From assembly GCF_023566055.1 (NCBI RefSeq), contig NZ_JALIQP010000002.1, positions 992,001 through 1,056,000 of the forward strand: a stretch of DNA of 64,000 nucleotides, written 5' to 3'. Origin of the DNA: Halosolutus amylolyticus (lineage in GTDB: Archaea; Halobacteriota; Halobacteria; Halobacteriales; Natrialbaceae). The position numbers and the translations under genes are program-made. Under the pieces are notes generated by a model that did no database searches, was not told where the DNA came from, and saw only the letters and a list, made by a program, of their open reading frames with translations. How positions within the stretch are numbered: position 1 is the first letter of the stretch; every line of letters starts with the position of its first letter. Shown piece after piece: positions 35,210 through 44,140 of the stretch.

Positions 35210-35638
35210 TCAGTAGACCGGGTCCTCCAGGCGGGCCCAGCCGATCGCATCGAGGACGACGATCCGGTCCTCGTAGCGAACGTAGACGCCGTTGTACTCG
35301 CAGCCGGCGGCGTCGTAGTACGGGAGCGAACTCCGGACGGCGTCGACGACCGACCACGCGCCGTCGCGGTCGAGGGTGACGTGTTCCCACTCCTCGCGCG
35401 CGTCGTTGCGGACCGCCCGATCGATCGCGCGTCGCGCGCCGGGGATGCGATCCAGCTGGTTGGACGTCGCGTCGACGACGGTCGCGCCGGTCGGCACGTC
35501 CTCGACGATTCGCGCGCCGAGATCCGCCTTCGATCGTGCCGACGACGTGCGCGAACGGCCCGATCGAAGCACGTAGCCGGCAGCAGCGGCCGTTCCGACC
35601 GCGAGAAGTGAGAGCCCGATCTCTTTGCCCCTGATCAT
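35210..35638 (-). CDS. Small membrane-anchored protein of unknown function
   Basis: 142 residues from the ATG at 35638 (MIRGKEIGLSLLAVGTAAAA). The first 25 residues form a signal-anchor helix. The remainder is soluble and ends in a beta-rich part (NGVYVRYEDRIVVLDAIGWA). The open frame continues far upstream, but the upstream part is antisense-like and overlaps the next gene. The family was not recognised. Confidence 0.6.
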   Translation of the reverse strand: MIRGKEIGLSLLAVGTAAAAGYVLRSGRSRTSSARSKADLGARIVEDVPTGATVVDATSNQLDRIPGARRAIDRAVRNDAREEWEHVTLDRDGAWSVVDAVRSSLPYYDAAGCEYNGVYVRYEDRIVVLDAIGWARLEDPVY

Positions 35639-35730
35639 TATGCGAGTACGTAACAGTAACCGATTAAGTATCTTTCGGCGGAATGTCTGACGTCGATGAT
35701 TGCCATCGAGTCGCAGTCGACGCGCCGCCC

Positions 35731-36195
35731 CTAGAGGGCCGCCGACAGGTTCGTCGTGATCGCGCCGGCTACGACGAGCAGGGCGAGGCCGACGACCGCC
35801 GCCGCCCGGTAGAACGGCAACGCGTCGGCGGCGGGTTCGCGGAGTTTCTTCCCGTTGAGACCGGCTTCGAACCGCTTGGAGCCGACCTCGACGAGGCCGG
35901 CGAACGCGAGCCAGAGCACGACCATGGCGATCACCAGCTGGCCGTTCGTGGACCCAACGAGCCTGTCGGCAGTGTATCGGGTCCCCGCGAGGTGGCCGCC
36001 GGTGAGTAACAGGACCAGCGCGCTCACCCGCGAAATCGTCGTAAGTCGACCCGCGATCCGTTCGAGCGGCTTCGTCGTGTTGAACGCTCCATCTCGAGCG
36101 AGCGGAACCACGACGAACGCGACGTAGAAGACGCTGCCGGCCCAGATCGCGGCAAAGAGCAGGTGCGTCGTCTGGGCGAGAAACGTATCGATCAT
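35731..36195 (-). CDS. CopD-like integral membrane protein
   Basis: 154 residues and about four transmembrane helices: TTHLLFAAIWAGSVFYVAFV, RVSALVLLLTGGHLAGTRYT, LVIAMVVLWLAFAGLVEVG and AAAVVGLALLVVAGAITTNL. The histidine- and tryptophan-containing first helix (THLLFAAIWAG) is typical of the CopD/DUF4149-like group, whose bacterial members take part in copper uptake. No copper genes are adjacent, so the function remains inferred from fold only. Confidence 0.65.
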   Translation of the reverse strand: MIDTFLAQTTHLLFAAIWAGSVFYVAFVVVPLARDGAFNTTKPLERIAGRLTTISRVSALVLLLTGGHLAGTRYTADRLVGSTNGQLVIAMVVLWLAFAGLVEVGSKRFEAGLNGKKLREPAADALPFYRAAAVVGLALLVVAGAITTNLSAAL

Positions 36196-36264
36196 ACAGG
36201 GTGACTCGAAGCACGATGGTATCAGCGTTCCGACTCGCGGACGGGATCGGCCGCGAGCGCCCGC

Positions 36265-36819
36265 TCACTCGAGCCACTCGGGCGTCCACGCGACCAACCG
36301 TCGCCGGACGCCGGCGTAGACGAGCGAGACTGCGATCCCGCCGAGGACGACCGCAGGGAACCAGCCGTCGAAGACGAACAGGGCAGGCACCGCGAGCGCG
36401 ACGGCGACCGCGGCGTCTTCGGGTGCGCCGTCGTACCGAATCCATCGGCGCGGGCGCAGCCACCGACCGCGAACGTGATCGTAGACCGCCCGATCGCTCG
36501 GGTTCGTCCAGGGATCCATCTCCGGCCCGCCGCCGAGGGCGTCGCTCGCCGCGTGAAGCCACGCGGCCACCGCGACCGCCGCGAGAGCGACGGTGAGCGC
36601 GGTCGGAACGAGCGCGGCGAGCGTCGCCGCGAGCACCGCCGGCACGACGCCGGCGACGGGAAAGTGGAAGCTCCGCCGGTGCTCGAGGACGAGATCGAGG
36701 TCGGGCGCGAGGCCGCCGAGGATCGCGCCGACGGCGAGCGGACCGGCGAACTCCGGCGCGGCGTAGGCGACGGGGGCGACGGCTGCGAGCCCCGCGAACG
36801 CGTGCGTCGTCGCCATCAT
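36265..36819 (-). CDS. Membrane-bound metal-dependent hydrolase (YdjM/DUF457-like)
   Basis: 184 residues. The start is one of two consecutive ATGs at 36819 and 36816. The N-terminus MMATTHAFAGLAAVAPVAYA and the motif GGLAPDLDLVLEHRRSFHFP match the YdjM group, in which early His and Asp residues bind metal. A later HAASDALGGG adds further candidate ligands. Several membrane helices follow. Relatives are annotated as LexA-regulated putative hydrolases; the substrate is unknown. Confidence 0.75.
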   Translation of the reverse strand: MMATTHAFAGLAAVAPVAYAAPEFAGPLAVGAILGGLAPDLDLVLEHRRSFHFPVAGVVPAVLAATLAALVPTALTVALAAVAVAAWLHAASDALGGGPEMDPWTNPSDRAVYDHVRGRWLRPRRWIRYDGAPEDAAVAVALAVPALFVFDGWFPAVVLGGIAVSLVYAGVRRRLVAWTPEWLE

Positions 36820-37010
36820 GGCTCGGCGTAGGCGGCCGATCGCCAAAACGCTACGCGAAACGGCAGGGGAAACGGCGCCGATCGGGTCCTCGCCCCTCGA
36901 GTGCGATCCCGGAGCGGAACGATCGCCGGGAGAGAGCGATCGCGTCGAGCCCGCTTCGACCGTGCGAGTGCTTGCGTCCGGCTTATCGGCGCGGCAGTGG
37001 AATCACGATC

Positions 37011-37286
37011 ATGGATCAGTCCGAGCGATCGCGAGAAGTCGAGACGCGAACGCGCCGACGTTTCATCGGGACGGCGACGGCGGCCGCGACGACCGCCCTC
37101 CTAGCGGGCTGTGGCGGCCCCGGCGAAGAGGGAGGCGGAGAAGAGGACGACGGCGAACCGGAGGCCGAAGAGGGGACGGGCAACGGTCAGGAGCGGGACG
37201 AGGACGAGGACATGGGGAACGAGTCGGACAACGAGTCGGACGACGCCGAGAACGAGACTGACAACGAAACTGACGACGGAGGGTAG
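37011..37286 (+). CDS. Small Tat lipoprotein with acidic tail
   Basis: 91 residues from the ATG at 37011. The signal RTRRRFIGTATAAATTALLA ends at a lipobox cysteine (LLAGC). The mature part is only about 55 residues, almost entirely Glu, Asp, Asn and Gly (EEGGGEEDDGEPEAEEGTG onward), with no folded domain visible. It may be a charged surface-coat peptide or a truncated copy of a larger lipoprotein; no frameshift was seen. Confidence 0.6.
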   Translation: MDQSERSREVETRTRRRFIGTATAAATTALLAGCGGPGEEGGGEEDDGEPEAEEGTGNGQERDEDEDMGNESDNESDDAENETDNETDDGG

Positions 37287-37311
37287 GCGGGCGGAGCCCG
37301 ATCGAATCGCG

Positions 37312-37794
37312 TCACTCGATATGTTCGCCCTGGTAGCTGCCGTCGTAGACGTCCTCGTGGTTCGCCTCGGCGAACACCAGCTGGGCGATCCGGGCCCCGC
37401 GTTCGATCTCGACGTCGTGGTGGACCTGCAACAGACCCTCGCCGCGGCCCTCGTAGCCGGCGTCCCAGACCGCCGTGTTGAGCATACAGGAGTTGCGCAT
37501 GAGCGACGATCGCGGGTAGACGAAGCCGACGTGACCCTCCGGGATCGCGATCCGCTCGCCGTAGCGGGCGACGTAGGCTCCCTCGGGGAGGTAGTAGGTG
37601 TCGGGATCCTTCTGCTCGAGTTCCTCGAGCGGGCGGGCGATCCGATCGCCGATCTGCTTGTCGTCCCGGCCGATCCGACCGGGTTCCAGTTGCTCGAAGA
37701 CGACGTCGACGGTGAGATCGACGCCGTTGGGCTGGACCTGCTCCTCGTCGATCGGCGAGACGTGGTCGGCGACGAACGCACCTGAACGGAACAT
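37312..37794 (-). CDS. dCTP deaminase / dUTPase family protein
   Basis: 160 residues from the ATG at 37794; a GTG two codons upstream is possible. Family motifs are QVQPNGVDLTVDVVFEQLEP, the nucleotide-binding GFVYPRSSLMRNSCMLNTAV, and WDAGYEGRGEGLLQVHHDVE. Proteins of this fold deaminate dCTP, hydrolyse dUTP, or do both. The sequence alone does not separate these, so no gene symbol is given. They keep uracil out of DNA and supply precursors for dTMP. Confidence 0.8.
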   Translation of the reverse strand: MFRSGAFVADHVSPIDEEQVQPNGVDLTVDVVFEQLEPGRIGRDDKQIGDRIARPLEELEQKDPDTYYLPEGAYVARYGERIAIPEGHVGFVYPRSSLMRNSCMLNTAVWDAGYEGRGEGLLQVHHDVEIERGARIAQLVFAEANHEDVYDGSYQGEHIE

Positions 37795-38054
37795 ATCCAC
37801 GCAACGCCCCGGAAGTGAGATAAGCCGTTCGTTCGCCGACGGTCCTCGCGAACCGCCGACGGACAGCGGCCAGCCGACAGGGGGATCCGATCGGCGACGC
37901 CGGCGAACGACGAATCTCGGTCGGCGACGACGGCGGACGGAGGTTTCGATCGATCGCGTCCCGTTCGACGGGCGTCCAGTGAGCTGGCAAAAATTACTCG
38001 AAAACTGCTATACTGGCGGGGAATTCACACGGTCGATCCCTACAGAAACACGCT

Positions 38055-38064
38055 GGTTTTATCA
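38055..38064 (+). promoter_or_regulatory. TATA-like promoter of the aconitase gene
   Basis: GGTTTTATCA lies about 31 bases before the ATG at 38091, with an A/T-rich stretch about 60 bases further upstream. Confidence 0.5.
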
Positions 38065-38090
38065 GGACGGACAGCCGAGATTCGGGTGCT

Positions 38091-40058
38091 ATGGGACAGA
38101 CTCTTACCGAAAAGGTTCTCGACGACCACCTCGTCGAGGGCGAACTCGAGACCGGCGAGGAGATCGGGATCGAGATCGACCAGGTACTCACCCAGGACAC
38201 GACAGGCACGATGGTCTGGCTCCAGTTCGAGGCGATGGGGCTGGACGAGGTCCAGACCGAAATCGCCGCCCAGTACTGCGACCACCAGACCTACCAGTTC
38301 GACTTCAAGAACACCGACGACCACCGTTTCCTGCGTTCTGCGGCCGGCAAATACGGCGCTCACTTCTCTCGCCCCGGTAACGGTATCTGTCACAACGTCC
38401 ACCGCGAGAACTTCGCGGCCCCCGGCAAGACGCTGCTGGGTTCGGACTCTCACACCCCGACCCCCGGCGGCCTCGGCCAGCTCGCGATCGGTGCCGGCGG
38501 GATCGACGTCACCGTCGCGATGGGTGGCGCACCCTACTACATCGAGATGCCCGAGATCGTCAACGTCCGACTCGAGGGCGAACTCCCCGAGTGGGCCACC
38601 GCGAAGGACATCATCCTCGAGATGCTGCGACGTCTCTCCGTGAAGGGCGGCGTCGGCAAGATCCTCGAGTACACCGGGCCCGGCGTCGAGACGCTCACCG
38701 CGCCCGAGCGGATGACCATTACCAACATGGGCACGGAACTCGGCGCGACCACGTCGATCTTCCCGACCGACGAGCAGACCCAGGACTACCTGGAACGCGT
38801 CGGCCGCGGCGACGAGTACGTCGAACTCCAGCCCGACGAGGACGCCGAGTACGACGACGAGATCGTCGTCGACCTCTCGGATCTCGAACCGCTGATCGCC
38901 CAGCCGTCGATGCCGGACAACGTCGTCCCCGTCAGCGAGGCGGCCGGCCAGTCCGTCGAGCAGGTCATCGTCGGCTCCTGTACCAACGGCGGCTACGAGG
39001 ACATCCTCCCCGTCGCGAAGATGCTCGAGGGCCGCGAAGTCTCGATGGAGACCGAGACGATCGTCGCCCCCGGATCCAAACAGGCCTCCGAGATGCTCGC
39101 CCGCGAGGGGTGGGTCGCGGAGATGATGGCCGCCGGCGTCAACTTCTCCGAGGCCACCTGCGGTGCGTGTATCGGGATCGGTCACGTGCCGTCCTCCGAC
39201 TCCGTCTCGCTGCGGACCTTCAACCGCAACTTCGAGGGTCGCTCCGGCATCGAGGACGACAACGTCTACCTCTGTTCGCCGGAGGTCGCGGCCGCCGCCG
39301 CGATCAAGGGCGAAATCGTCGATCCGCGGGACCTGGCGGACGAACTCGGCGACCTCGAGGCCCCCGGCGTCGAACTCCCCGACGAGTACACCGGCTCCAA
39401 GACCGACCTCATCAGCCCCGACGAGGCCGTCGACGACGAACTCATCAAGGGCCCGAACATCGGTGACGTCCCGCTGAAGGATCAGTTGGGCTCCGACATC
39501 GAAGGCGAGGCGCTGCTCAAGATGGAGGACAACATCACGACCGACCACATCATCCCTGCGACCCAGGACATCCTGATGTACCGGTCGAACGTCCCCAAAC
39601 TGAGCGAGTTCACGCTCTCGCGCGTCGACGACACCTTCGCCGAGCGCGCGCTCGAGGCCGACGGCGGCTTCCTCGTCGCCGGCGAGAACTACGGGCAGGG
39701 CTCCTCGCGCGAACACGCCGCCCTCTGTCCGATGTACCTCGGCATCGAGGGCGTCCTCGCACAGAGCTTCGCGCGCATCCACCGCGCGAACCTCTTCAAC
39801 TTCGGCATCGTCCCGCTGACGATCGACGAGGAGACCTACGAGTCGATCGACCAGGGCGACGAGATCGAGATCGTCGACGACGTCTACGACGCCGTCACCT
39901 CCGGCCAGGAGGAGTTCACGGTCCGCGTCGGCGACGAGGAGTTCACCGCGACGCTCGACGCCTCCGAGCGCGAACGCGACATCCTCGCCGCCGGTGGCAA
40001 ACTCGCCTGGACGAAAGAACAGGCCGAGGGAAGCGGCGCCGCACCCGCCGACGACTGA
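38091..40058 (+). CDS. acn: Aconitate hydratase
   Basis: 655 residues. It interconverts citrate and isocitrate in the TCA cycle. Three cysteines hold the [4Fe-4S] cluster: the one in GSCTNGGYED (about residue 296) and the pair in TCGACIGIGHVPSSDS (about 357 and 360). The N-terminal LLGSDSHTPTPGGLGQLAIG and the swivelling C-terminal domain GENYGQGSSREHAALCPMYL are intact. The size matches the compact aconitase found in haloarchaea. The gene is monocistronic with its own promoter. Confidence 0.95.
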   Translation: MGQTLTEKVLDDHLVEGELETGEEIGIEIDQVLTQDTTGTMVWLQFEAMGLDEVQTEIAAQYCDHQTYQFDFKNTDDHRFLRSAAGKYGAHFSRPGNGICHNVHRENFAAPGKTLLGSDSHTPTPGGLGQLAIGAGGIDVTVAMGGAPYYIEMPEIVNVRLEGELPEWATAKDIILEMLRRLSVKGGVGKILEYTGPGVETLTAPERMTITNMGTELGATTSIFPTDEQTQDYLERVGRGDEYVELQPDEDAEYDDEIVVDLSDLEPLIAQPSMPDNVVPVSEAAGQSVEQVIVGSCTNGGYEDILPVAKMLEGREVSMETETIVAPGSKQASEMLAREGWVAEMMAAGVNFSEATCGACIGIGHVPSSDSVSLRTFNRNFEGRSGIEDDNVYLCSPEVAAAAAIKGEIVDPRDLADELGDLEAPGVELPDEYTGSKTDLISPDEAVDDELIKGPNIGDVPLKDQLGSDIEGEALLKMEDNITTDHIIPATQDILMYRSNVPKLSEFTLSRVDDTFAERALEADGGFLVAGENYGQGSSREHAALCPMYLGIEGVLAQSFARIHRANLFNFGIVPLTIDEETYESIDQGDEIEIVDDVYDAVTSGQEEFTVRVGDEEFTATLDASERERDILAAGGKLAWTKEQAEGSGAAPADD

Positions 40059-40180
40059 TCGCGCCACGACGCTTCGATTCTCCCTTTTTTGACGGCGCCG
40101 ACGGACAGTCGCTACTGGGCCCGAAAAGAACGGCTGGACGTTCGGTGAGCTATTCAACAGCGGGTCCGTACGATCCGGAT

Positions 40181-41239
40181 ATGGACTCGACATCGCAGGA
40201 CGTTCTCGTCGAACTGCTCGAGACGCCCTCGCCATCGGGCTTCGAAACCCGCGGACAGCGCGTCTGGATGGACTACGTCGAACAGTTCGCGGACGACGTC
40301 CGGACGGACGCCTACGGGAACGCCATCGCCGTCCACGAGGGCGACCCCGACGCACCGGAAGTAGTTCTCACCGGCCACGCCGACGAGATCGGCTTCATCG
40401 TCAGATCGATCGACGAGGACGGGTTCGTCAGGCCGGGTCGAATCGGCGGCAGCGATCCGTCGGTTTCCCAGGGCCAGCACGTGACGATTCACGCCGCGGA
40501 CGGTCCCGTCGAGGGTGTCGTCGGGCAGACGGCGATCCACCTTCGCGAGGAGGACGACGACACCGAAATCTCGGACCTCTGGATCGACATCGGGGCCGAG
40601 AGCGAGGACGAAGCGACCGAGCGCCTCGATATCGGCGACCCGATCACGTTCTCGTCGACGGTTTCCTGGCTTTCGGAGACGCGTCTCGCCGCCCGCGGGC
40701 TCGACAATCGCGTCGGGACGTGGGCCGCCGCCGAGGGCTTCCGGCAGGCCGTCAATGCCGGCACCGAAGCAACCGTCTACGCCGTCTCCACCGTCCAGGA
40801 GGAAGTCGGCGTCAAGGGGGCGCAGATGGTCGGGTTCGACCTCGAGCCGGACGCCGTCGTCGCCGTCGACGTCGGCCACGCCGTCGACTACCCCTCCGCG
40901 CCGAGCGAGAAGACGAGCCGGATGGAACTCGGCGAGGGGCCGGCGCTGGGACGGGGGAGTACGAATCATCCGGTGCTGTTCGAGGCCCTGCGATCGATCG
41001 CCGACGACCGCGACGTCGAGGTGCAAGTCGAGGCACTCGGCCTCGGAACGGGGACGGACGCCGACGGCTTCTTCACCGCGGCCGGCGGGATTCCCTCACA
41101 AGTCGTCAGCGTCCCCAACCGGTACATGCACACTCCCGTCGAGGTGATCGATACCGACGATCTCGAGGCCGTGGCGACGCTTCTCGGGGCGTTCGCGAGC
41201 AACGCACACGAGTTCGCTCCGTTCGCCGTCGACATCTGA
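40181..41239 (+). CDS. M42-family metallo-aminopeptidase
   Basis: 352 residues from the ATG at 40181. Two-metal ligands are recognisable: VVLTGHADEIGFIVRSID, LAARGLDNRVGTWAAAEGF, STVQEEVGVKGAQMVGFD, VVAVDVGHAVDYPS and VPNRYMHTPVEVIDTDDLE. M42 enzymes form tetrahedral particles (TET) that trim peptides released by the proteasome. The cytoplasmic location is supported by the absence of a signal peptide. Confidence 0.9.
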   Translation: MDSTSQDVLVELLETPSPSGFETRGQRVWMDYVEQFADDVRTDAYGNAIAVHEGDPDAPEVVLTGHADEIGFIVRSIDEDGFVRPGRIGGSDPSVSQGQHVTIHAADGPVEGVVGQTAIHLREEDDDTEISDLWIDIGAESEDEATERLDIGDPITFSSTVSWLSETRLAARGLDNRVGTWAAAEGFRQAVNAGTEATVYAVSTVQEEVGVKGAQMVGFDLEPDAVVAVDVGHAVDYPSAPSEKTSRMELGEGPALGRGSTNHPVLFEALRSIADDRDVEVQVEALGLGTGTDADGFFTAAGGIPSQVVSVPNRYMHTPVEVIDTDDLEAVATLLGAFASNAHEFAPFAVDI

Positions 41240-41313
41240 GCACCAGGGCTCGAGAATCGGACCCGGTGTCGGAACCGGTACCGACATCCGATCGGAGCCG
41301 ATAGCTCGACCGA

Positions 41314-42237
41314 ATGCCGACCCGCGGACACGAAAACGAGGGGTATCGACGGCTGTTCGACGACGACGGACTCACCTTCGGCACCGGCTTCCCCCTCACG
41401 GGGACGAGCCGATCGACGCCCCCGATCGACGAGGAACTGCGCCTCGCTGCCCACGCGGAAGCCGTCGGCTTCGGCGGCCTCTGGGCACGCGACGTTCCGA
41501 CCTACTGGCCGAAGTTCGGCGACGCGGGCCAGACCGTCGATACGTGGCCGTGGCTCTCGCAGGTCGCCGCCCACACCGACGAGGTCGCGCTCGGCACCGC
41601 GAGCATCGTCCTCACGTTGCGCCACCCACTGCACGTCGCGAAGGCGGCCGCGACCGTCGATCGACTCTCGGACGGCCGGCTCGTCCTGGGCGTCGCGAGC
41701 GGCGATCGCGATCCCGAGTTTCCCGCGTTCGACGTCGACCCCGACGACCGCGGCGATCGGTTCCGGGAGGCCGTCGAGGTCCTCCGGACGGTCTGGCGGG
41801 AGGAGTATCCCGAACTCGAGGGCGACTGGGGCGCGCTCGAGGGAGACCTCGACGTCGTCCCGAAGCCGACGTCCGAGACGCTCCCCCTGTTGCCCACGGG
41901 CCACGCCCGCCAGTCCCGCGAGTGGATCGCCGCGCACGGCGACGGCTGGCTGTTCTACCACCTCCCGGAGGAAACGCTCGCGAGCTATCTCACCGACTGG
42001 CGCGCCGACGCGGGCGCAAAGCCGTTCACGATGGTCGTCTGCGTCGAATTCGCGGACGATCCGACGGCGGACCCCGAACCGCTGCACCAGGGATACCGCG
42101 CCGGCGTCGAGTGGTTCCGGGACTACTTCCGGCGGCTCGACAACCTGGGCGTCGATCACGCGATCGTTTCGATCGAGAACGAGGATTCCGAGCAGGGGCT
42201 CACGCAGTTTGGAGAGGAGATCATCGACGAACTGTAG
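41314..42237 (+). CDS. LLM-class flavin-dependent oxidoreductase
   Basis: 307 residues. The luciferase-like barrel is clear: LTFGTGFPLTGTSRSTPPID, EAVGFGGLWARDVPTYWPKF, EVALGTASIVLTLRHPLHVA, DRLSDGRLVLGVASGDRDPE, and a C-terminal LDNLGVDHAIVSIENED. It resembles the TIGR03571 subgroup. Such enzymes use FMN or F420; the substrate is unknown. It is the last gene before the surface-protein locus. Confidence 0.85.
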   Translation: MPTRGHENEGYRRLFDDDGLTFGTGFPLTGTSRSTPPIDEELRLAAHAEAVGFGGLWARDVPTYWPKFGDAGQTVDTWPWLSQVAAHTDEVALGTASIVLTLRHPLHVAKAAATVDRLSDGRLVLGVASGDRDPEFPAFDVDPDDRGDRFREAVEVLRTVWREEYPELEGDWGALEGDLDVVPKPTSETLPLLPTGHARQSREWIAAHGDGWLFYHLPEETLASYLTDWRADAGAKPFTMVVCVEFADDPTADPEPLHQGYRAGVEWFRDYFRRLDNLGVDHAIVSIENEDSEQGLTQFGEEIIDEL

Positions 42238-42652
42238 TCACTGCAGTTTCGGAAGCGGATCAGGGTCCGAATCCCTCGAGAGAGCGGATCAACTCGAGAT
42301 ATACCCGATCTCTGAACCGTCTGTCGCCTGTTGACCGGCATACTGCAGACCGGTAACGTGGTCAACGAGAATAATACAATACGCCCATCGTGGGTACGTT
42401 CTCGTGTGTTCCTCACCACGGGAACACATCACCGGTTGGGGGATGTCTCCACGCCCTTGGGGGGGTACGACATTCCCGTTTTTCAACGATCGCCACCGAT
42501 CGACCGGTAGCTGAGCTAGCACTGCTCCCGTTTTCTGGACACATCACTGCCGCTCGACGAGAGGATCGCGGTCGACGAGAGCGACGCGACAAAAAGAAGT
42601 CGTAGTTCATCGAGCCGACACTATCGGCGTTCGTATCCGTCCAGTTCCGGAT
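42238..42652. other. Intergenic region of 415 bases with palindromes; possible small RNA
   Basis: No protein gene is supported. GTTGACC (42330-42336) and GGTCAAC (42359-42365) form a spaced inverted repeat of the same motif found at 43980-44071. Just after it lies a TATA-like GAATAATACAATAC (about 42369-42381). Two short hairpins follow, CCCA-TCG-TGGG (42384-42394) and GTGTTCC/GGAACAC (about 42406-42427), then a T-tract at about 42479-42483. The order promoter, stems, T-tract is compatible with a small non-coding RNA, but nothing more can be shown. Confidence 0.35.
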
Positions 42653-43144
42653 TCAGCTCTTGCACTCGACGGATACCTTACGAGGGGAGGTCGTGTCGAC
42701 ATCCACACTGTCTCCGTCCGCCTCGACCTCGAACGTGAGCGACTCCGTTCCAGAATCCAGTTCGACGTCCGCATCGGCACTGGAAGCGTTGCACGCGGCC
42801 TCGATCGAGACGGTTTCGTTGCTTCCGACCGATTGGTACTGGACGGTTTCATCGGCGTTCCCGCTTTCATCGTATTCACCCACGTAAATCGACACCTCGA
42901 GCGGATCGAGTTCGTTCTCGAAGTTGTTGGTGACGTTGAATACTCCCTTCGTCTCGCCCGACTCGAACGTGACGGTCGAACTATTCTCGTAGTCGAACGC
43001 CAGGTACGCATCGTCGTCTCCGACCACCGAAACCGCCGACGAACGATCGGCTTCCGTAGAGCTAAACGCGCCGCTGCCTCCGAGCAGGAGGAGAAGGACG
43101 GCGACGATCAGCAACGCCGTGCTGGCGAGTTTGAGTCGGTTCAT
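42653..43144 (-). CDS. Secreted DUF1102-like surface protein
   Basis: 163 residues. The N-terminus MNRLKLASTALLIVAVLLLL is a signal or anchor helix followed by GGSGAFSSTEADRSSAVSVV. This SGAFSSTEADRS block is shared almost word for word with the proteins at 44141 and 44848. The rest is a beta-sandwich-like domain ending in a pair of cysteine-containing stretches (IEAACNASS and VECKS). The pattern matches haloarchaeal DUF1102 proteins, comparable with bacterial camelysin/TasA substrates of a dedicated signal peptidase. It starts 3 bases after the stop of the regulator gene, so they form one operon. Confidence 0.7.
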   Translation of the reverse strand: MNRLKLASTALLIVAVLLLLLGGSGAFSSTEADRSSAVSVVGDDDAYLAFDYENSSTVTFESGETKGVFNVTNNFENELDPLEVSIYVGEYDESGNADETVQYQSVGSNETVSIEAACNASSADADVELDSGTESLTFEVEADGDSVDVDTTSPRKVSVECKS

Positions 43145-43147
43145 GGA

Positions 43148-43753
43148 TCAGTGTCGATCGGAAACGTGTTCGACTTCGGGTGGTTCGCTGTCGATTCCGA
43201 GCCGGTTTCGCCTCGAGTAGAACCGGTGTGCGAGCGCCGAGACGGCGAACGCGACGACCACGAAGACCCCCCACGTGAACTGATCGATCACCGAGAACGG
43301 GAATATCTCGAGCGTTGAAACCGCGAAGGAGGCCGCCGCGACGGCCGTCAATCCGAGGTAGTAATCGCTCCACGGGATCTCCCGCCCGCGAACGACGTCC
43401 ATGTAAATCTCGACGTCCTCGAGCGCCTCGGTCGGCTCGACGACGCCGTGGTTGTGGTCGTACTCGAGGACGCCAGCCTTGTCCATCTTCGGGAGGTGGG
43501 TCTGCTGGAGCGCCGTGTAGACGCGCTTGCGATCGGTACTCGAGACCTTCTCGATCGGCGTCCCGTCCTCCCAGGCCGCGATCTCCTGGGAGATCTGCCC
43601 GACGTCGACCGGGCCGTCCTCGCGCATGAGCGCGTGGAGGATGTGTCGTCGTCGCTGGTTCGAGAGGAGCGTAAAGAGCTCGTCCTCCGAAATCGATCCA
43701 CTATCGTCCGTCGTCTGTTCCCCCCCAAGGGAACTCGCCCCCGCTGTCGCCAT
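43148..43753 (-). CDS. Winged-helix regulator with two membrane helices (DUF7344-like)
   Basis: 201 residues. An N-terminal winged helix (ELFTLLSNQRRRHILHALMR, then RKRVYTALQQTHLPKMDKAG) is followed by a linker and two hydrophobic segments (LGLTAVAAASFAVSTLEIFP and FTWGVFVVVAFAVSALAHRF). A repressor tied to the membrane could sense the state of the cell surface. It is divergently oriented to the DUF1102 operon at 44141 and co-transcribed with the DUF1102 gene at 42653, so it is the best candidate regulator of the locus and of the nearby palindromes. Confidence 0.78.
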   Translation of the reverse strand: MATAGASSLGGEQTTDDSGSISEDELFTLLSNQRRRHILHALMREDGPVDVGQISQEIAAWEDGTPIEKVSSTDRKRVYTALQQTHLPKMDKAGVLEYDHNHGVVEPTEALEDVEIYMDVVRGREIPWSDYYLGLTAVAAASFAVSTLEIFPFSVIDQFTWGVFVVVAFAVSALAHRFYSRRNRLGIDSEPPEVEHVSDRH

Positions 43754-44140
43754 CGACTGAAGCTAATTATGTCGACCTATTAATCCTATTGGTAATTCAG
43801 ACATTAATCGAGAGAAACAGTTCTGGTGGGGTCGAGAACCCGACAGTGGACCTGGTGGCGACGCGGTCATTTCGAAGACGATGCGTTTCGGTTCCGGGTC
43901 GATCGAAAACTGACGATAGCGGACCGGCACCGGGAGGTCAACGACCCCAATCCGCCGGTTCGGGGTGCCGAAAGCACCCGTTGACCGGTGTTCAACACCG
44001 TCGATACGGGTCACCCGGACGAGTCGATACGGCGTTGACCGACGGTCAACAGGGAGTGGTGATCGGTCAACTCGCGTACTACAATGGGCCTTCCACCGGG
44101 AGTATGGAGCGAGTCCCTTCGAGGGACTGGCGACAGAACC
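43754..44140. promoter_or_regulatory. Divergent control region with palindromic operator-like sites
   Basis: 387 bases without a gene. A/T-rich boxes near the left end (CTAATTATG, CCTATTAATCC) would serve the leftward regulator operon. To the right, CGGTGTT-C-AACACCG (43986-44000) and GTTGACCG-A-CGGTCAAC (44034-44050) are perfect odd palindromes. Additional half-sites are GTTGACCG at 43980-43987, GGTCAAC at 43937-43943 and CGGTCAAC at 44064-44071. GTCGATACGG is repeated at 44000-44009 and 44023-44032. A weak TATA-like TACTACAAT near 44076-44084 precedes the rightward operon. Confidence 0.6.

Noticed and set aside
35639-36562. Upstream extension of the open frame of the gene at 35210
   Set aside because: The extension overlaps two well-supported membrane protein genes in other frames and reads as arginine-rich shadow sequence.
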